Below, in pieces: positions 17,170-24,585 of a stretch of 64,000 nt of DNA. Within the stretch, counting starts at the first letter, position 1; every line of letters begins with the position of its first letter. The notes under the pieces were generated by a model, which searched no databases, was not told where the DNA came from, and saw nothing but the letters and a program-made list of their open reading frames with translations. The DNA is taken from NCBI RefSeq assembly GCF_900111935.1, contig NZ_FOYN01000003.1, positions 62,001 through 126,000 on the forward strand, read 5' to 3'. The position numbers and the translations under genes were made by a program. The DNA comes from Halorubrum sodomense. GTDB taxonomy: Archaea > Halobacteriota > Halobacteria > Halobacteriales > Haloferacaceae.

Positions 17170-17630
17170 ACCGCGTCCTCCCCGTCGGCGCGGATCGCCA
17201 GCCGCTTCAGCTCCTCGCGGAGGTCGCTCGCGCCGTCCGGCGTGAGTCCCGGGATCCGGACGTCGGCCCCCCGCGACCCCGCCGTGTACACCACGCAGGA
17301 GGCGAGCCCGACCGCCCGTTCTATCGGGCTGCGGCGGGAGTCGACGTGCTGGATCCGCACCAGCGGCACCGTCGTCCGCACCTGCGTGATGACGCCGCGG
17401 TCGAGGTGGATCGCGTCCTCGCGGATCTCGTAGCTCCAGCGGCGGTACCGGAGCAGCGCGTGCCCGACGGTGAGCGTCAACGCGACGGCGCCGACCGCCA
17501 CCGGCGCCCACCTCGGGAGGTACTCGAAGTACACGCCGCCGACGAACGGGGCGGTGATCAGCGCCGAGAGCAGCACCGCGCGGAGGGCCCACACGATCTG
17601 GACTCGGGGGTGGAGCGTCTGTGCCGTCAT
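17166..17630 (-). CDS. PH-domain membrane protein (YdbS-like)
   Basis: 154 residues, start MTAQTLHPRVQIVWALRAV. Two transmembrane helices (about 10-30 and 36-58) are followed by one bPH2 domain with WSYEIREDAIHLDRGVI and TTVPLVRIQHVDSRRSPIER. It is the first gene of a two-gene operon with the longer PH protein. Upstream in-frame starts exist but lie in basic, low-complexity sequence, so 17630 is preferred. A single PH domain beside a triple one matches the ydbS-ydbT layout of Bacillus. Function unknown. Confidence 0.87.
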   Translation of the reverse strand: MTAQTLHPRVQIVWALRAVLLSALITAPFVGGVYFEYLPRWAPVAVGAVALTLTVGHALLRYRRWSYEIREDAIHLDRGVITQVRTTVPLVRIQHVDSRRSPIERAVGLASCVVYTAGSRGADVRIPGLTPDGASDLREELKRLAIRADGEDAV

Positions 17631-17802
17631 CGACGGTCCCCCGTCGCGTGTCCGTGTGTCATAGCCGGCGATTGCGGTCCCCGACGTATAAGTCCGGTCG
17701 GAAGCGGTCGGTGACAGGCGGTCGACGATCCGTGGTAGGAAATCTCTACCGAAGGCGATACTTGCCGAAACCGATATCCCGGGCGATCGAGTCGTGCCGG
17801 CC

Positions 17803-19098
17803 ATGGCCGACGACCCGTTCGAGAACATGCTCGCTCAGATGGACCGCGCCGAGGAGTACGCAGACGTGGATCACGGGGTGTTCGAGCGGCTCAAACACCC
17901 GGAGCGCACGCTGAAGGTGACGCTCCCGGTGGAGCTGGAGTCCGGCGAGGTCGAGGTGTTCGAGGGGTACCGCTGTCAGTTCGACAGCGCCCGCGGGCCG
18001 TTCAAGGGCGGCGTCCGGTTCCACCCGTCGGTCAGCCAGCGCGAGGTCGAGGCGCTCGCCGGCTGGATGACCTGGAAAACCGCCTTGGTCGACCTCCCGT
18101 ACGGCGGCGCGAAGGGGGGCGTGATCTGCGAGCCGAAAGAGCTCACCGACCGCGACCTCGAACGGCTCACCCGGCGGTACACCGAGGGGATCCGCCGGAT
18201 GATCGGGCCCGAAGTCGACGTCCCCGCGCCGGACATGAACACGAACCCGCAGACGATGGCGTGGATGATGGACACCTACTCGATGTACGAGGGGTACTCG
18301 GTCCCGCAGGTCGTCACCGGGAAGCCGCTGGAGATCGGCGGGACGCCGGGCCGGGTGGAGGCGACCGGCCGCGGGGTCTCGCTCGTCACCGAGCGCCTCT
18401 TCGAGTACCTCGACCGTGACCTCACCGACGCCACGGTCGCGATCCAGGGGTTCGGCAACGTCGGGTCGAACGCGGCCCGGCTCCTCGACGAGTCCGGCGC
18501 CAACGTGGTCGCCACCTCGGACGTGTCGGGGGCGGCCTACGACCCCGACGGCCTCGACGTGGCGGCGCTCGGCGCGCACGTCGACGCCGGCGGGCTGATC
18601 GAGGAGTACGTCGCGGGCGACCTCCGAGGGAGCGCCGGCGAGGGCGACTCCCGGTGGGACGACCCGGACGCGATCACCAACGCGGAGCTTCTGACCCTCG
18701 ACGTCGACGTGCTCATCCCGGCGGCCGTCGAGGGCGTGATCACCGCCGACAACGTCGACGACCTCCGGGCGTCCGCGATCGTCGAGGCCGCCAACGGGCC
18801 GACGACGGTCGCCGCGGACAAGGCGCTCACCGAGCGCGACATCCAGGTCGTGCCGGACATCCTCGCCAACGCGGGCGGCGTCATCGTCTCGTACCTCGAG
18901 TGGGTCCAGAACGCACAGGAGTTCTCCTGGCCGCTGGAGACGGTCAACGCCGAACTGGAGCGCCGCATCGGAACCGCGTTCGACGAGACGATCGAGCAGT
19001 ACGACACCGAGGGGCTGCCCGACCTGCGGACCGCCGCGTACACGCTCGCCTTGGAGCGCACCGCGAAGGCCCACGAGTACCGCGGGCTCTTCCCGTAA
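17803..19098 (+). CDS. gdh: Glutamate dehydrogenase
   Basis: 431 residues, hexameric-type GDH. Substrate-domain motifs: GYRCQFDSARGPFKGGVRF with the substrate Lys, and MTWKTALVDLPYGGAKGGV with the catalytic Lys region; VPAPDMNTNPQTMAWMMDTY supplies the catalytic Asp. The Rossmann domain has VAIQGFGNVGSNAARLL and AAVEGVITADN. It interconverts 2-oxoglutarate plus ammonium with glutamate, and could deaminate glutamate from proline oxidation. Haloarchaea often carry several copies with NAD or NADP preference, which cannot be settled here. An in-frame GTG at 17794 is an alternative start; the ATG at 17803 gives the usual N terminus. Confidence 0.95.
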   Translation: MADDPFENMLAQMDRAEEYADVDHGVFERLKHPERTLKVTLPVELESGEVEVFEGYRCQFDSARGPFKGGVRFHPSVSQREVEALAGWMTWKTALVDLPYGGAKGGVICEPKELTDRDLERLTRRYTEGIRRMIGPEVDVPAPDMNTNPQTMAWMMDTYSMYEGYSVPQVVTGKPLEIGGTPGRVEATGRGVSLVTERLFEYLDRDLTDATVAIQGFGNVGSNAARLLDESGANVVATSDVSGAAYDPDGLDVAALGAHVDAGGLIEEYVAGDLRGSAGEGDSRWDDPDAITNAELLTLDVDVLIPAAVEGVITADNVDDLRASAIVEAANGPTTVAADKALTERDIQVVPDILANAGGVIVSYLEWVQNAQEFSWPLETVNAELERRIGTAFDETIEQYDTEGLPDLRTAAYTLALERTAKAHEYRGLFP

Positions 19099-19143
19099 CC
19101 GCCCTCTCTCGATCCGTTCTCCCCGCGAGCGCCTCGCCCCCCG

Positions 19144-19848
19144 TCAGGCGCGCCTGATCCGGTCCGCGGTAACCGCGAGCGGCTCGGCGTAGTGGAGCAG
19201 CGGCTCGCCGTCGGGCCGATCGAAGCCGTTCGCCGCGAACAGCGTGTTCGCCCGGATCTCCGCCTCGGCCGGGCGCAGCGTCCACCGCTCGTGGTCGATC
19301 TCGCCGACGTACAGCCGTCCCTCCGAGCCGGCGGTGTAAAACCGGTAGTTCTCCAGCAGGAACGCCGGCAGCGACCCCGTCTCGGGCGTGAACGCCTCAC
19401 CGGCCGGCCCGTATGTCGCGTCGAACCGCGCGTGCGGAGCGCCCTCGTGGACGCGACGGCTCGCGAATCGGACGGCGTCGAACCCGCCGTCGGTGGCGGT
19501 GAGCCGGACGTCGGTCTCGGCGCGGTAGTACGGGAGGCGGAACAGCCCGCGGGCGACGGCGACGCCGATCCGGTCGTCGGCGTCGAGGCTGTGGAAGTAG
19601 ACGCCCGGCCCGTCCGGCCCCTCGACGTAGGTCCGGAGGTTGAGTTCGGGGAACGACAGCCCAATCGGGACCCCTCGCGGGCGGACGTCGTCCATCACGA
19701 ACGAGACGACCCCGAGGTAGGCGTCGCCGTCGTGGGTCGCGACCGACAGCCCGTCGGGCAGCGCCGCGGCGACGCTCGACGGGTCGACGGGCCAGTGCGC
19801 GAACAGACCGTCGCGCCACGTCATCTCCAGCCAGCGGCGACCGAGCAT
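19144..19848 (-). CDS. YqjF-like protein (DUF2071)
   Basis: 234 residues, start MLGRRWLEMTWRDGLFAHWPVD. Typical DUF2071 features: LFAHWPVDPSSVAAALPDGL, YLGVVSFVMDDVRPRG, ELNLRTYVEGPDGPGVYFHSLDADD, and GLFRLPYYRAE. Members form a beta-barrel resembling the acetoacetate decarboxylase fold, but activity is not established. No signal or membrane segment. It converges on gdh with a 45-nt gap. Confidence 0.88.
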   Translation of the reverse strand: MLGRRWLEMTWRDGLFAHWPVDPSSVAAALPDGLSVATHDGDAYLGVVSFVMDDVRPRGVPIGLSFPELNLRTYVEGPDGPGVYFHSLDADDRIGVAVARGLFRLPYYRAETDVRLTATDGGFDAVRFASRRVHEGAPHARFDATYGPAGEAFTPETGSLPAFLLENYRFYTAGSEGRLYVGEIDHERWTLRPAEAEIRANTLFAANGFDRPDGEPLLHYAEPLAVTADRIRRA

Positions 19849-19915
19849 ACCGGATCGCAGGGGACGGGCGGACAAAACTCGCACGCCGCCGGCGGGTTCG
19901 CCCCGGGGCGGGCGG

Positions 19916-20842
19916 TCACTCCCGTGACGCGTCGGAGCCCTCCGGCGCGTCTTTCCACTCGCCGACGCCGGAGGGATCGAGGTGGACGTGGACGTCGCCC
20001 ACGTCGGTCAGCGCGCGGAGGCTCGTGACGAGTTCCGTCTCGACGTCGTGCGCCTCTCGGAGCGTCATCTCCCCGTCGACCTCCACGTGGACCTCGACCT
20101 CCAGGTCGGTCCCGTCGTAGAACACGGTCAGGTCGTGGACGCCTTCGACGGCCGGGTGGTCGCGGAGCGAGGCGACGACGCGGTCGCGGTCGCCGGGCGG
20201 CGGCGCGCCGCCGACGAGGTACGTGACGTTCTCGCGACCGATCTCGACGCCCTGGTAGACGACGAGGACGCTGACGAGCGCCCCGGCGACCGGATCGAGG
20301 ATCGGGACGTCGAGGAACACGCCGAACACGCCGACCAGCGCCGCGACGGTGGTGTAGATGTCGTTGAGGCAGTCGGCCGCGAGGGCGGTCAGCGCGGTCG
20401 ATCCGAGGTCCGCGTTCACCCGCTCCGTGTATCGGTACAGCAGGTACATGTCGGCCATCGCGAAGAGCAGCGCGGCGACGAGGACCGGACTGGCCCGCAC
20501 CTCGACCGGGCCGACGAGCCCAAGCGCCGACTCGCGCAACAGGATCAGTCCGAGGATCGCGACCGTCGCGCCGACGAACAGCGCCGTCAGCGGTTCGATC
20601 CGCTGGTGACCGTGCGGGTGGGTCTCGTCCGCGCTCTCGTACCGCGATCCCCCCCAGACGAACACGACCGCGCTGGCGACGAGGTCGGCGACGGAGTGGG
20701 CGGCGTCGGCCAGCAGCGCGACGCTGCCGAACGCGAGTCCCGCCGCGCCCACGACCGCGATCTTCACCGCGTTGCCGGCGACGTTCACCGCCGCCGCCCG
20801 CTGGAACCGGGCGCGGTCGCCGTTCCCGAAGGGGCTCGACAT
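19916..20842 (-). CDS. Cation diffusion facilitator metal transporter
   Basis: 308 residues with about six transmembrane helices, then a cytosolic ferredoxin-like domain (about 215-300) rich in His and acidic residues (VHVHLDPSG). Metal-site residues are HSVAD in the second helix and DCLND in the fifth, the HxxxD plus DxxxD pattern used to exchange divalent metals for protons. HPHGHQRIEPL lies in the cytosolic loop. It exports Zn, Fe, Mn or Co; the exact metal cannot be read from sequence. ATG at 20842; the open frame upstream runs into the divergent HD gene and is not used. Confidence 0.92.
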   Translation of the reverse strand: MSSPFGNGDRARFQRAAAVNVAGNAVKIAVVGAAGLAFGSVALLADAAHSVADLVASAVVFVWGGSRYESADETHPHGHQRIEPLTALFVGATVAILGLILLRESALGLVGPVEVRASPVLVAALLFAMADMYLLYRYTERVNADLGSTALTALAADCLNDIYTTVAALVGVFGVFLDVPILDPVAGALVSVLVVYQGVEIGRENVTYLVGGAPPPGDRDRVVASLRDHPAVEGVHDLTVFYDGTDLEVEVHVEVDGEMTLREAHDVETELVTSLRALTDVGDVHVHLDPSGVGEWKDAPEGSDASRE

Positions 20843-21034
20843 AGGCACCGGTGGGCCCCGGACGCTGTTAAGGGTCCCGCGTCGGGTCGACCGTCGCCCC
20901 CTCGTCCGGAAGCGCCCCTCGCGTCGCTCGGTTTCGACGCCGTTTCGGCCCGAGGACTCCGTCGTAACGCCTAAGACCGAAACGCTCCTCGGATACGGTA
21001 ATGAATCACGATCTTTTCGTCCGAGGTGGTCCCC

Positions 21035-21727
21035 GTGGGCGTCGAAATTAAGGAAACCGAGGTGAGCGACGAGGATTTCGAGGAGATGAAGGGGTTCGTC
21101 CGCGACTACCTCGCGGCCAGCGTCGAGGGCGAGGACGACGGCGGACGCATGCGCTGGTACCCCTGGCACTCGTCGTCGTACCGCTTCAATCACATCCTCA
21201 ACGTCGTCGACCTCGCGACCGAAATCGCGGAGGCCGAGGGCGCCGACGTCGACGTCGTCCGGGTCGCCGCCGTCTTCCACGACGTCGCCAAGCTGGAGGC
21301 CGAACAGGACGTCCACGCGGAGGCCGGCGCGCGCGTCACCCGCGAGTACCTCCAGAGCCGCGGCAACTACCCCGAGTCGTTCATCGAGGAGGTGTGCGGG
21401 GCGGTCGTCGACCACTCGTACACGGGCGACCTCGACGACGTGCCCTTGGAGAGCCGGTGTCTGATCGAGGCCGACGTGCTCGACAAGGTCGGCGCCAACG
21501 GCGCCGTCCTCATGCTGTTGCGGATGGGATACGAGTCGCGCACGCACATGGACGCCGCGAAGATGGTCGACCGCGTGCTCCAGCGCGCGCACGACCACAC
21601 CGAGCGCGTCGTCTCCGACACCGCAGAGGGCATCGCCCACCAGCGCATCAAGCGCGTGAAGTGGCTCCGCGAGTGGCTCGAAGAGGAGGTGTCCCGGATG
21701 GACGCCGAGGGCGTCACCGACCGCTGA
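21035..21727 (+). CDS. HD-domain phosphohydrolase
   Basis: 230 residues, start MGVEIKETEVSDEDFEEMK from a GTG at 21035 (another GTG is at 21026). HD-domain ligands: FNHILNVVDLA, the HD pair in AAVFHDVAKLEAEQD, VVDHSY, and a final Asp in LIEADVLDKVGANG. Such proteins hydrolyse nucleotides or related phosphates with a bound metal. Substrate unknown. It is divergent from the CDF transporter and ends 34 nt from the convergent TetR gene. Confidence 0.9.
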   Translation: MGVEIKETEVSDEDFEEMKGFVRDYLAASVEGEDDGGRMRWYPWHSSSYRFNHILNVVDLATEIAEAEGADVDVVRVAAVFHDVAKLEAEQDVHAEAGARVTREYLQSRGNYPESFIEEVCGAVVDHSYTGDLDDVPLESRCLIEADVLDKVGANGAVLMLLRMGYESRTHMDAAKMVDRVLQRAHDHTERVVSDTAEGIAHQRIKRVKWLREWLEEEVSRMDAEGVTDR

Positions 21728-21761
21728 GTTCGTCGCAGGCCGTCGACGGCGCCTCCGACCG

Positions 21762-22535
21762 TTACTCGTCCGAACCGGTGGTCTCGACGAGCGGCAGCAT
21801 CGACTCAAGGTAGCGGTCGATTCCGGCGCGCGAGTCCGCGACCCACGCCTCGTCGCTCGTCGTCGCCCAGCGGAACATCCCGCCGGTCGCGAACGTCTGG
21901 AGCGTCGCGGCCACCTCCGACGCGGCGACGGACCGGTCGTCGTCCGTGGCTCCCGCGGCGTCCCGGGGGACCTCGGCCGCCGCCTCGCGGACGAGCCGTT
22001 CGAGGTACTCGCCGAAGACGCGGTCGCTGCGGTCGAAGTGGTCGCGGTACGCCTCGTCGCTCGCGGCCTGCGAACGCAGTTCGGTCATCACCGTGACGAA
22101 CCGCTCGTCGGGCGCGTACGGGTCGTCGAGCGACGCGGGGTCGACGGCGGCGGTGAGGTAGCCGTCGAGCTGTTCCCGCGCCGAGCGGTCGAAGGCCTCC
22201 TCCGGCGCCACCTCCGGGACCTCACTCTCGGCCGCTCCGCCCTCTTCCGACCGCTCCGCGCCGTTCTCCGACCGCTCCGCGCCGTTCCCCGACCGTTCCG
22301 CGGCGGCCCCGTCGGCGATGGACGCCTCGAACTCGTCGAGGAGGTAGCCCATGAGATCGATCAGCAGGTCGTCTTTCCCGTCGTAGTGATGGTACACCAG
22401 CGACGGGCTCTTGTCGAACTCGTCGCCGATCCGCTGGATCGTGACGTCCGCGTACCCGTGCTCACAGAGCGCGCGGAACGCCGCGCCGAGGATCGCCTGC
22501 CGAGTGTCCGACGGCTCCGCGAACGGGTCGTTCAT
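21762..22535 (-). CDS. TetR/AcrR-family repressor
   Basis: 257 residues. The N-terminal HTH reads TRQAILGAAFRALCEHGYAD then VTIQRIGDEFDKSPSLVYHH then YDGKDDLLIDLM (about 10-60). The rest is the all-helical ligand-binding and dimer domain. It is interrupted by a low-complexity insert of NGAERSE units (about 80-100) with a matching 18-21 bp DNA repeat. It is divergent from an exported CARDB-like protein and an RND transporter, the usual layout for a repressor of an efflux operon. A palindrome at 22571-22586 between the two promoters is its likely operator. Confidence 0.92.
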   Translation of the reverse strand: MNDPFAEPSDTRQAILGAAFRALCEHGYADVTIQRIGDEFDKSPSLVYHHYDGKDDLLIDLMGYLLDEFEASIADGAAAERSGNGAERSENGAERSEEGGAAESEVPEVAPEEAFDRSAREQLDGYLTAAVDPASLDDPYAPDERFVTVMTELRSQAASDEAYRDHFDRSDRVFGEYLERLVREAAAEVPRDAAGATDDDRSVAASEVAATLQTFATGGMFRWATTSDEAWVADSRAGIDRYLESMLPLVETTGSDE

Positions 22536-22548
22536 ACGCCCCGTTGAC

Positions 22549-22563
22549 GGGCGCGATATATAT
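22549..22563 (-). promoter_or_regulatory. TATA-like box of the TetR gene
   Basis: GATATATATCG lies about 17-27 nt upstream of the TetR start, reading minus. The operator-like palindrome at 22571-22586 flanks it, allowing autorepression. Confidence 0.5.
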
Positions 22564-22570
22564 CGTTCCT

Positions 22571-22586
22571 GATTGAACGTTCATTC
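22571..22586. promoter_or_regulatory. Probable TetR operator
   Basis: GATTGAACGTTCATTC is a near-perfect 16-bp palindrome with a perfect TGAACGTTCA core. It sits between the TATA-like box of the TetR gene (about 22549-22563) and that of the transporter unit (about 22591-22600), so one bound dimer could block both promoters. Typical TetR operators are palindromes of this length. Confidence 0.6.
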
Positions 22587-22621
22587 AACAAGCTTATTGA
22601 TCGGGGGGCCGAGCGGACCGT

Positions 22622-22705
22622 ATGACTCGTTCCGATGCGTCACGATGTGACCGGGCGGCGCGCGCGACCGGAGCCGCTCGGGGAGCCGGCGGAGGAGACC
22701 GATGA
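22622..22705 (+). other. 27-codon upstream ORF coupled to CARDB-like gene
   Basis: The ATG at 22622 lies about 28 nt after an AGCTTATTGA TATA-like box, so the transcript probably starts here. Its frame runs 27 codons and ends in a TGA that overlaps the next ATG (ATGA at 22702-22705). The peptide (MTRSDASRCDRAARAT and so on) is basic, so it is more likely a leader for translational coupling than a functional protein. Confidence 0.35.
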
Positions 22706-24414
22706 GCCGGTCGACGCGGCTCGCGACCGCCGCGCTCGCCGTCGTCGCCGCGAGCGCGCTGCTCGTCGGCGTCTCGCTGGCGGGGGCCGCGGCGCCGAGC
22801 GCGGGGACCGCGGCCGGCGGCGACGCAGCCGCGTTCGCTGGTGTCGACGGACCGATCGCCGACGGTGCCGTCGCACAGGCCGGCTCCGAGCCGACCGCGA
22901 GGCAGATCCGCGGCTCGCCGGTGCTGGACCTGTTCGTCTCGCAGCGCTCGGTCCCCGGCGGCGCCGAATCGACCGTGACGATCGACATCGTCAACACCGG
23001 CGAGATGGAGATCGGCAACCAGCTCGACTCCCGGGTCACGACCGCGCGCGGGCTGACCTTGGCGATCGACGACAGCGACGTCCCGATCGACGTCGAGGAC
23101 GGCGAGATCCCGGTCGGAAACGTCCCGACCGCCGCGAGCCCGGTCTCCGTTCCGCTCGACGTGACCGTGCCCGACGACGTGCCGGACGGAACGTACGAGG
23201 TCGAGGCGACCGCTCGCTACCGGTACACCTTCGAGATCATCCCCGAGTTCAACGACCACAAGGACCGGCGCGGCATCGACGAGTTCGACCTGACGATCGT
23301 CGTCGACGACGGCGCGCGGTTCGCGGTCCTCGAGACCGACACCGACGCCCAGGTCGGCGGGAGCGGCGACGTGACCGTCACGATGGCGAACGTCGGCGAC
23401 GAGACCGCCCGCGACGCGGTCGTCTCCGGAACGACGACCAGTCCGGGCGTCCGGCTCGGGGCCGGCGAGGGCGGCGGCCAGTCCTTCGTCGGCGACTGGG
23501 CGCCCGGCGAGAACCGGACGGTGACGTTCGACTCGTCGGTCAGCGAGGCGTTCGGCGGCGGCGCGTACGCGATCTCGTCGACCGTCGACTACCGCGACCC
23601 GAACGGGATCGCCGAGACCGCGGCGCCCGCGCGCGCCGGCGTCGTCCCGGTCCGCGAGCAGTCGTTCTCGCTGGACAACGTGTCCGGAACGCTCGAGGTC
23701 GGCTACTCCGGCACCGTCTCCGGGACGATCACGAACGAGGGGCCGCTCCCCGTCGAGAACGCGGTCCTCGTCGCGGACTCCGGGAGCAACGGCGTGAGCC
23801 TCGGTGAGAGCCGGTACGCGCTCCCGAGGATCCCGCCGGGCGAGTCCGCGGCGTTCTCGTTCGACGCCGCCGTGAGCGGGAGCGCCGACCCCGGTCCCCG
23901 GCAGTTCCGGTTCACCACCCGGTACGACAGCGGCGACGCGACGGCGACGGCCGAGGCGGCGCGCCGCGTCGAGGTCGCCCCGAGACAGCCCGAGTTCGAG
24001 CTCGCCGTCGACAACGCCACCGTCCCGGCCGGCGAGACCCGTCGGATCAATGTCACGATCACGAACCGACGGCCGGAGACGCTGTCGTCGATCAACGCCG
24101 GGCTATACGCCGACAGCCCGCTGACGGCGGTGAACGAGGAGGCGTTCGTCGACGACCTCGAACCGGGCGAGTCCGCGGACATCTGGTTCGAGGTCGCCGC
24201 CGCGCCGAGCGCGAGCGTCGAGGCACACCCGATCGAGTTCGACTTCCGGTACGACGACGAGCGAGGCAACGACCGCATCTCGGACATCACGCAGGTCCCG
24301 GTCACGGTGACCGCCGCCACCGACGACGGGGGCGCGCCGACCGGCCCCATCGTCGTCGGCGTCCTGCTCGTCGCCGCCGTGCTCGGCGGCGCCGTCTGGT
24401 ACCGACGGCGGTGA
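22702..24414 (+). CDS. Exported CARDB-like (COG1361 S-layer type) protein with C-terminal anchor
   Basis: 570 residues. An N-terminal signal (LATAALAVVAASALLVGVSL) is followed by four or so Ig-like CARDB/NEW3 domains with repeated patterns such as VTIDIVNTGEMEIGN, VTVTMANVGDETARD, VSGTITNEGPLPVEN and INVTITNRRPETLSS. The C terminus has a transmembrane helix (GPIVVGVLLVAAVLGGAVWY) and RRR. It would sit on the outer face of the membrane, perhaps as an accessory to the RND transporter encoded next, which is in the same reading frame after one TGA. Probably regulated by the divergent TetR protein. Confidence 0.85.
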   Translation: MSRSTRLATAALAVVAASALLVGVSLAGAAAPSAGTAAGGDAAAFAGVDGPIADGAVAQAGSEPTARQIRGSPVLDLFVSQRSVPGGAESTVTIDIVNTGEMEIGNQLDSRVTTARGLTLAIDDSDVPIDVEDGEIPVGNVPTAASPVSVPLDVTVPDDVPDGTYEVEATARYRYTFEIIPEFNDHKDRRGIDEFDLTIVVDDGARFAVLETDTDAQVGGSGDVTVTMANVGDETARDAVVSGTTTSPGVRLGAGEGGGQSFVGDWAPGENRTVTFDSSVSEAFGGGAYAISSTVDYRDPNGIAETAAPARAGVVPVREQSFSLDNVSGTLEVGYSGTVSGTITNEGPLPVENAVLVADSGSNGVSLGESRYALPRIPPGESAAFSFDAAVSGSADPGPRQFRFTTRYDSGDATATAEAARRVEVAPRQPEFELAVDNATVPAGETRRINVTITNRRPETLSSINAGLYADSPLTAVNEEAFVDDLEPGESADIWFEVAAAPSASVEAHPIEFDFRYDDERGNDRISDITQVPVTVTAATDDGGAPTGPIVVGVLLVAAVLGGAVWYRRR

Positions 24415-24480
24415 TCGGATGAGGGAACGAGGTACCGCTCCGGATCGGCCGTCGGGCGATCGCCGAGCGACGGGATCCGG

Positions 24481-24560
24481 GACGGCGCGACGACGGACGG
24501 CGCGACGACGGACAGTGCGACGACGGACGGCGCGACGACGGACGACGCGACGACGGACGG
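24481..24560 (+). repeat. 15-bp tandem repeat between CARDB-like and RND genes
   Basis: Five to six imperfect copies of GACGGCGCGACGACG. In the frame of both flanking genes they read DGATT units. The units are multiples of three, so frame is preserved whatever the copy number. Confidence 0.85.
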
Positions 24561-24585
24561 CGGACCGCCGGACAGGGGGGCGCCG

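Noticed and set aside
22200-22320. The NGAERSE repeat in the TetR gene as a separate mobile repeat.
   Set aside because: It is a short in-frame coding repeat confined to this gene, typical of slippage in GC-rich acidic linkers.
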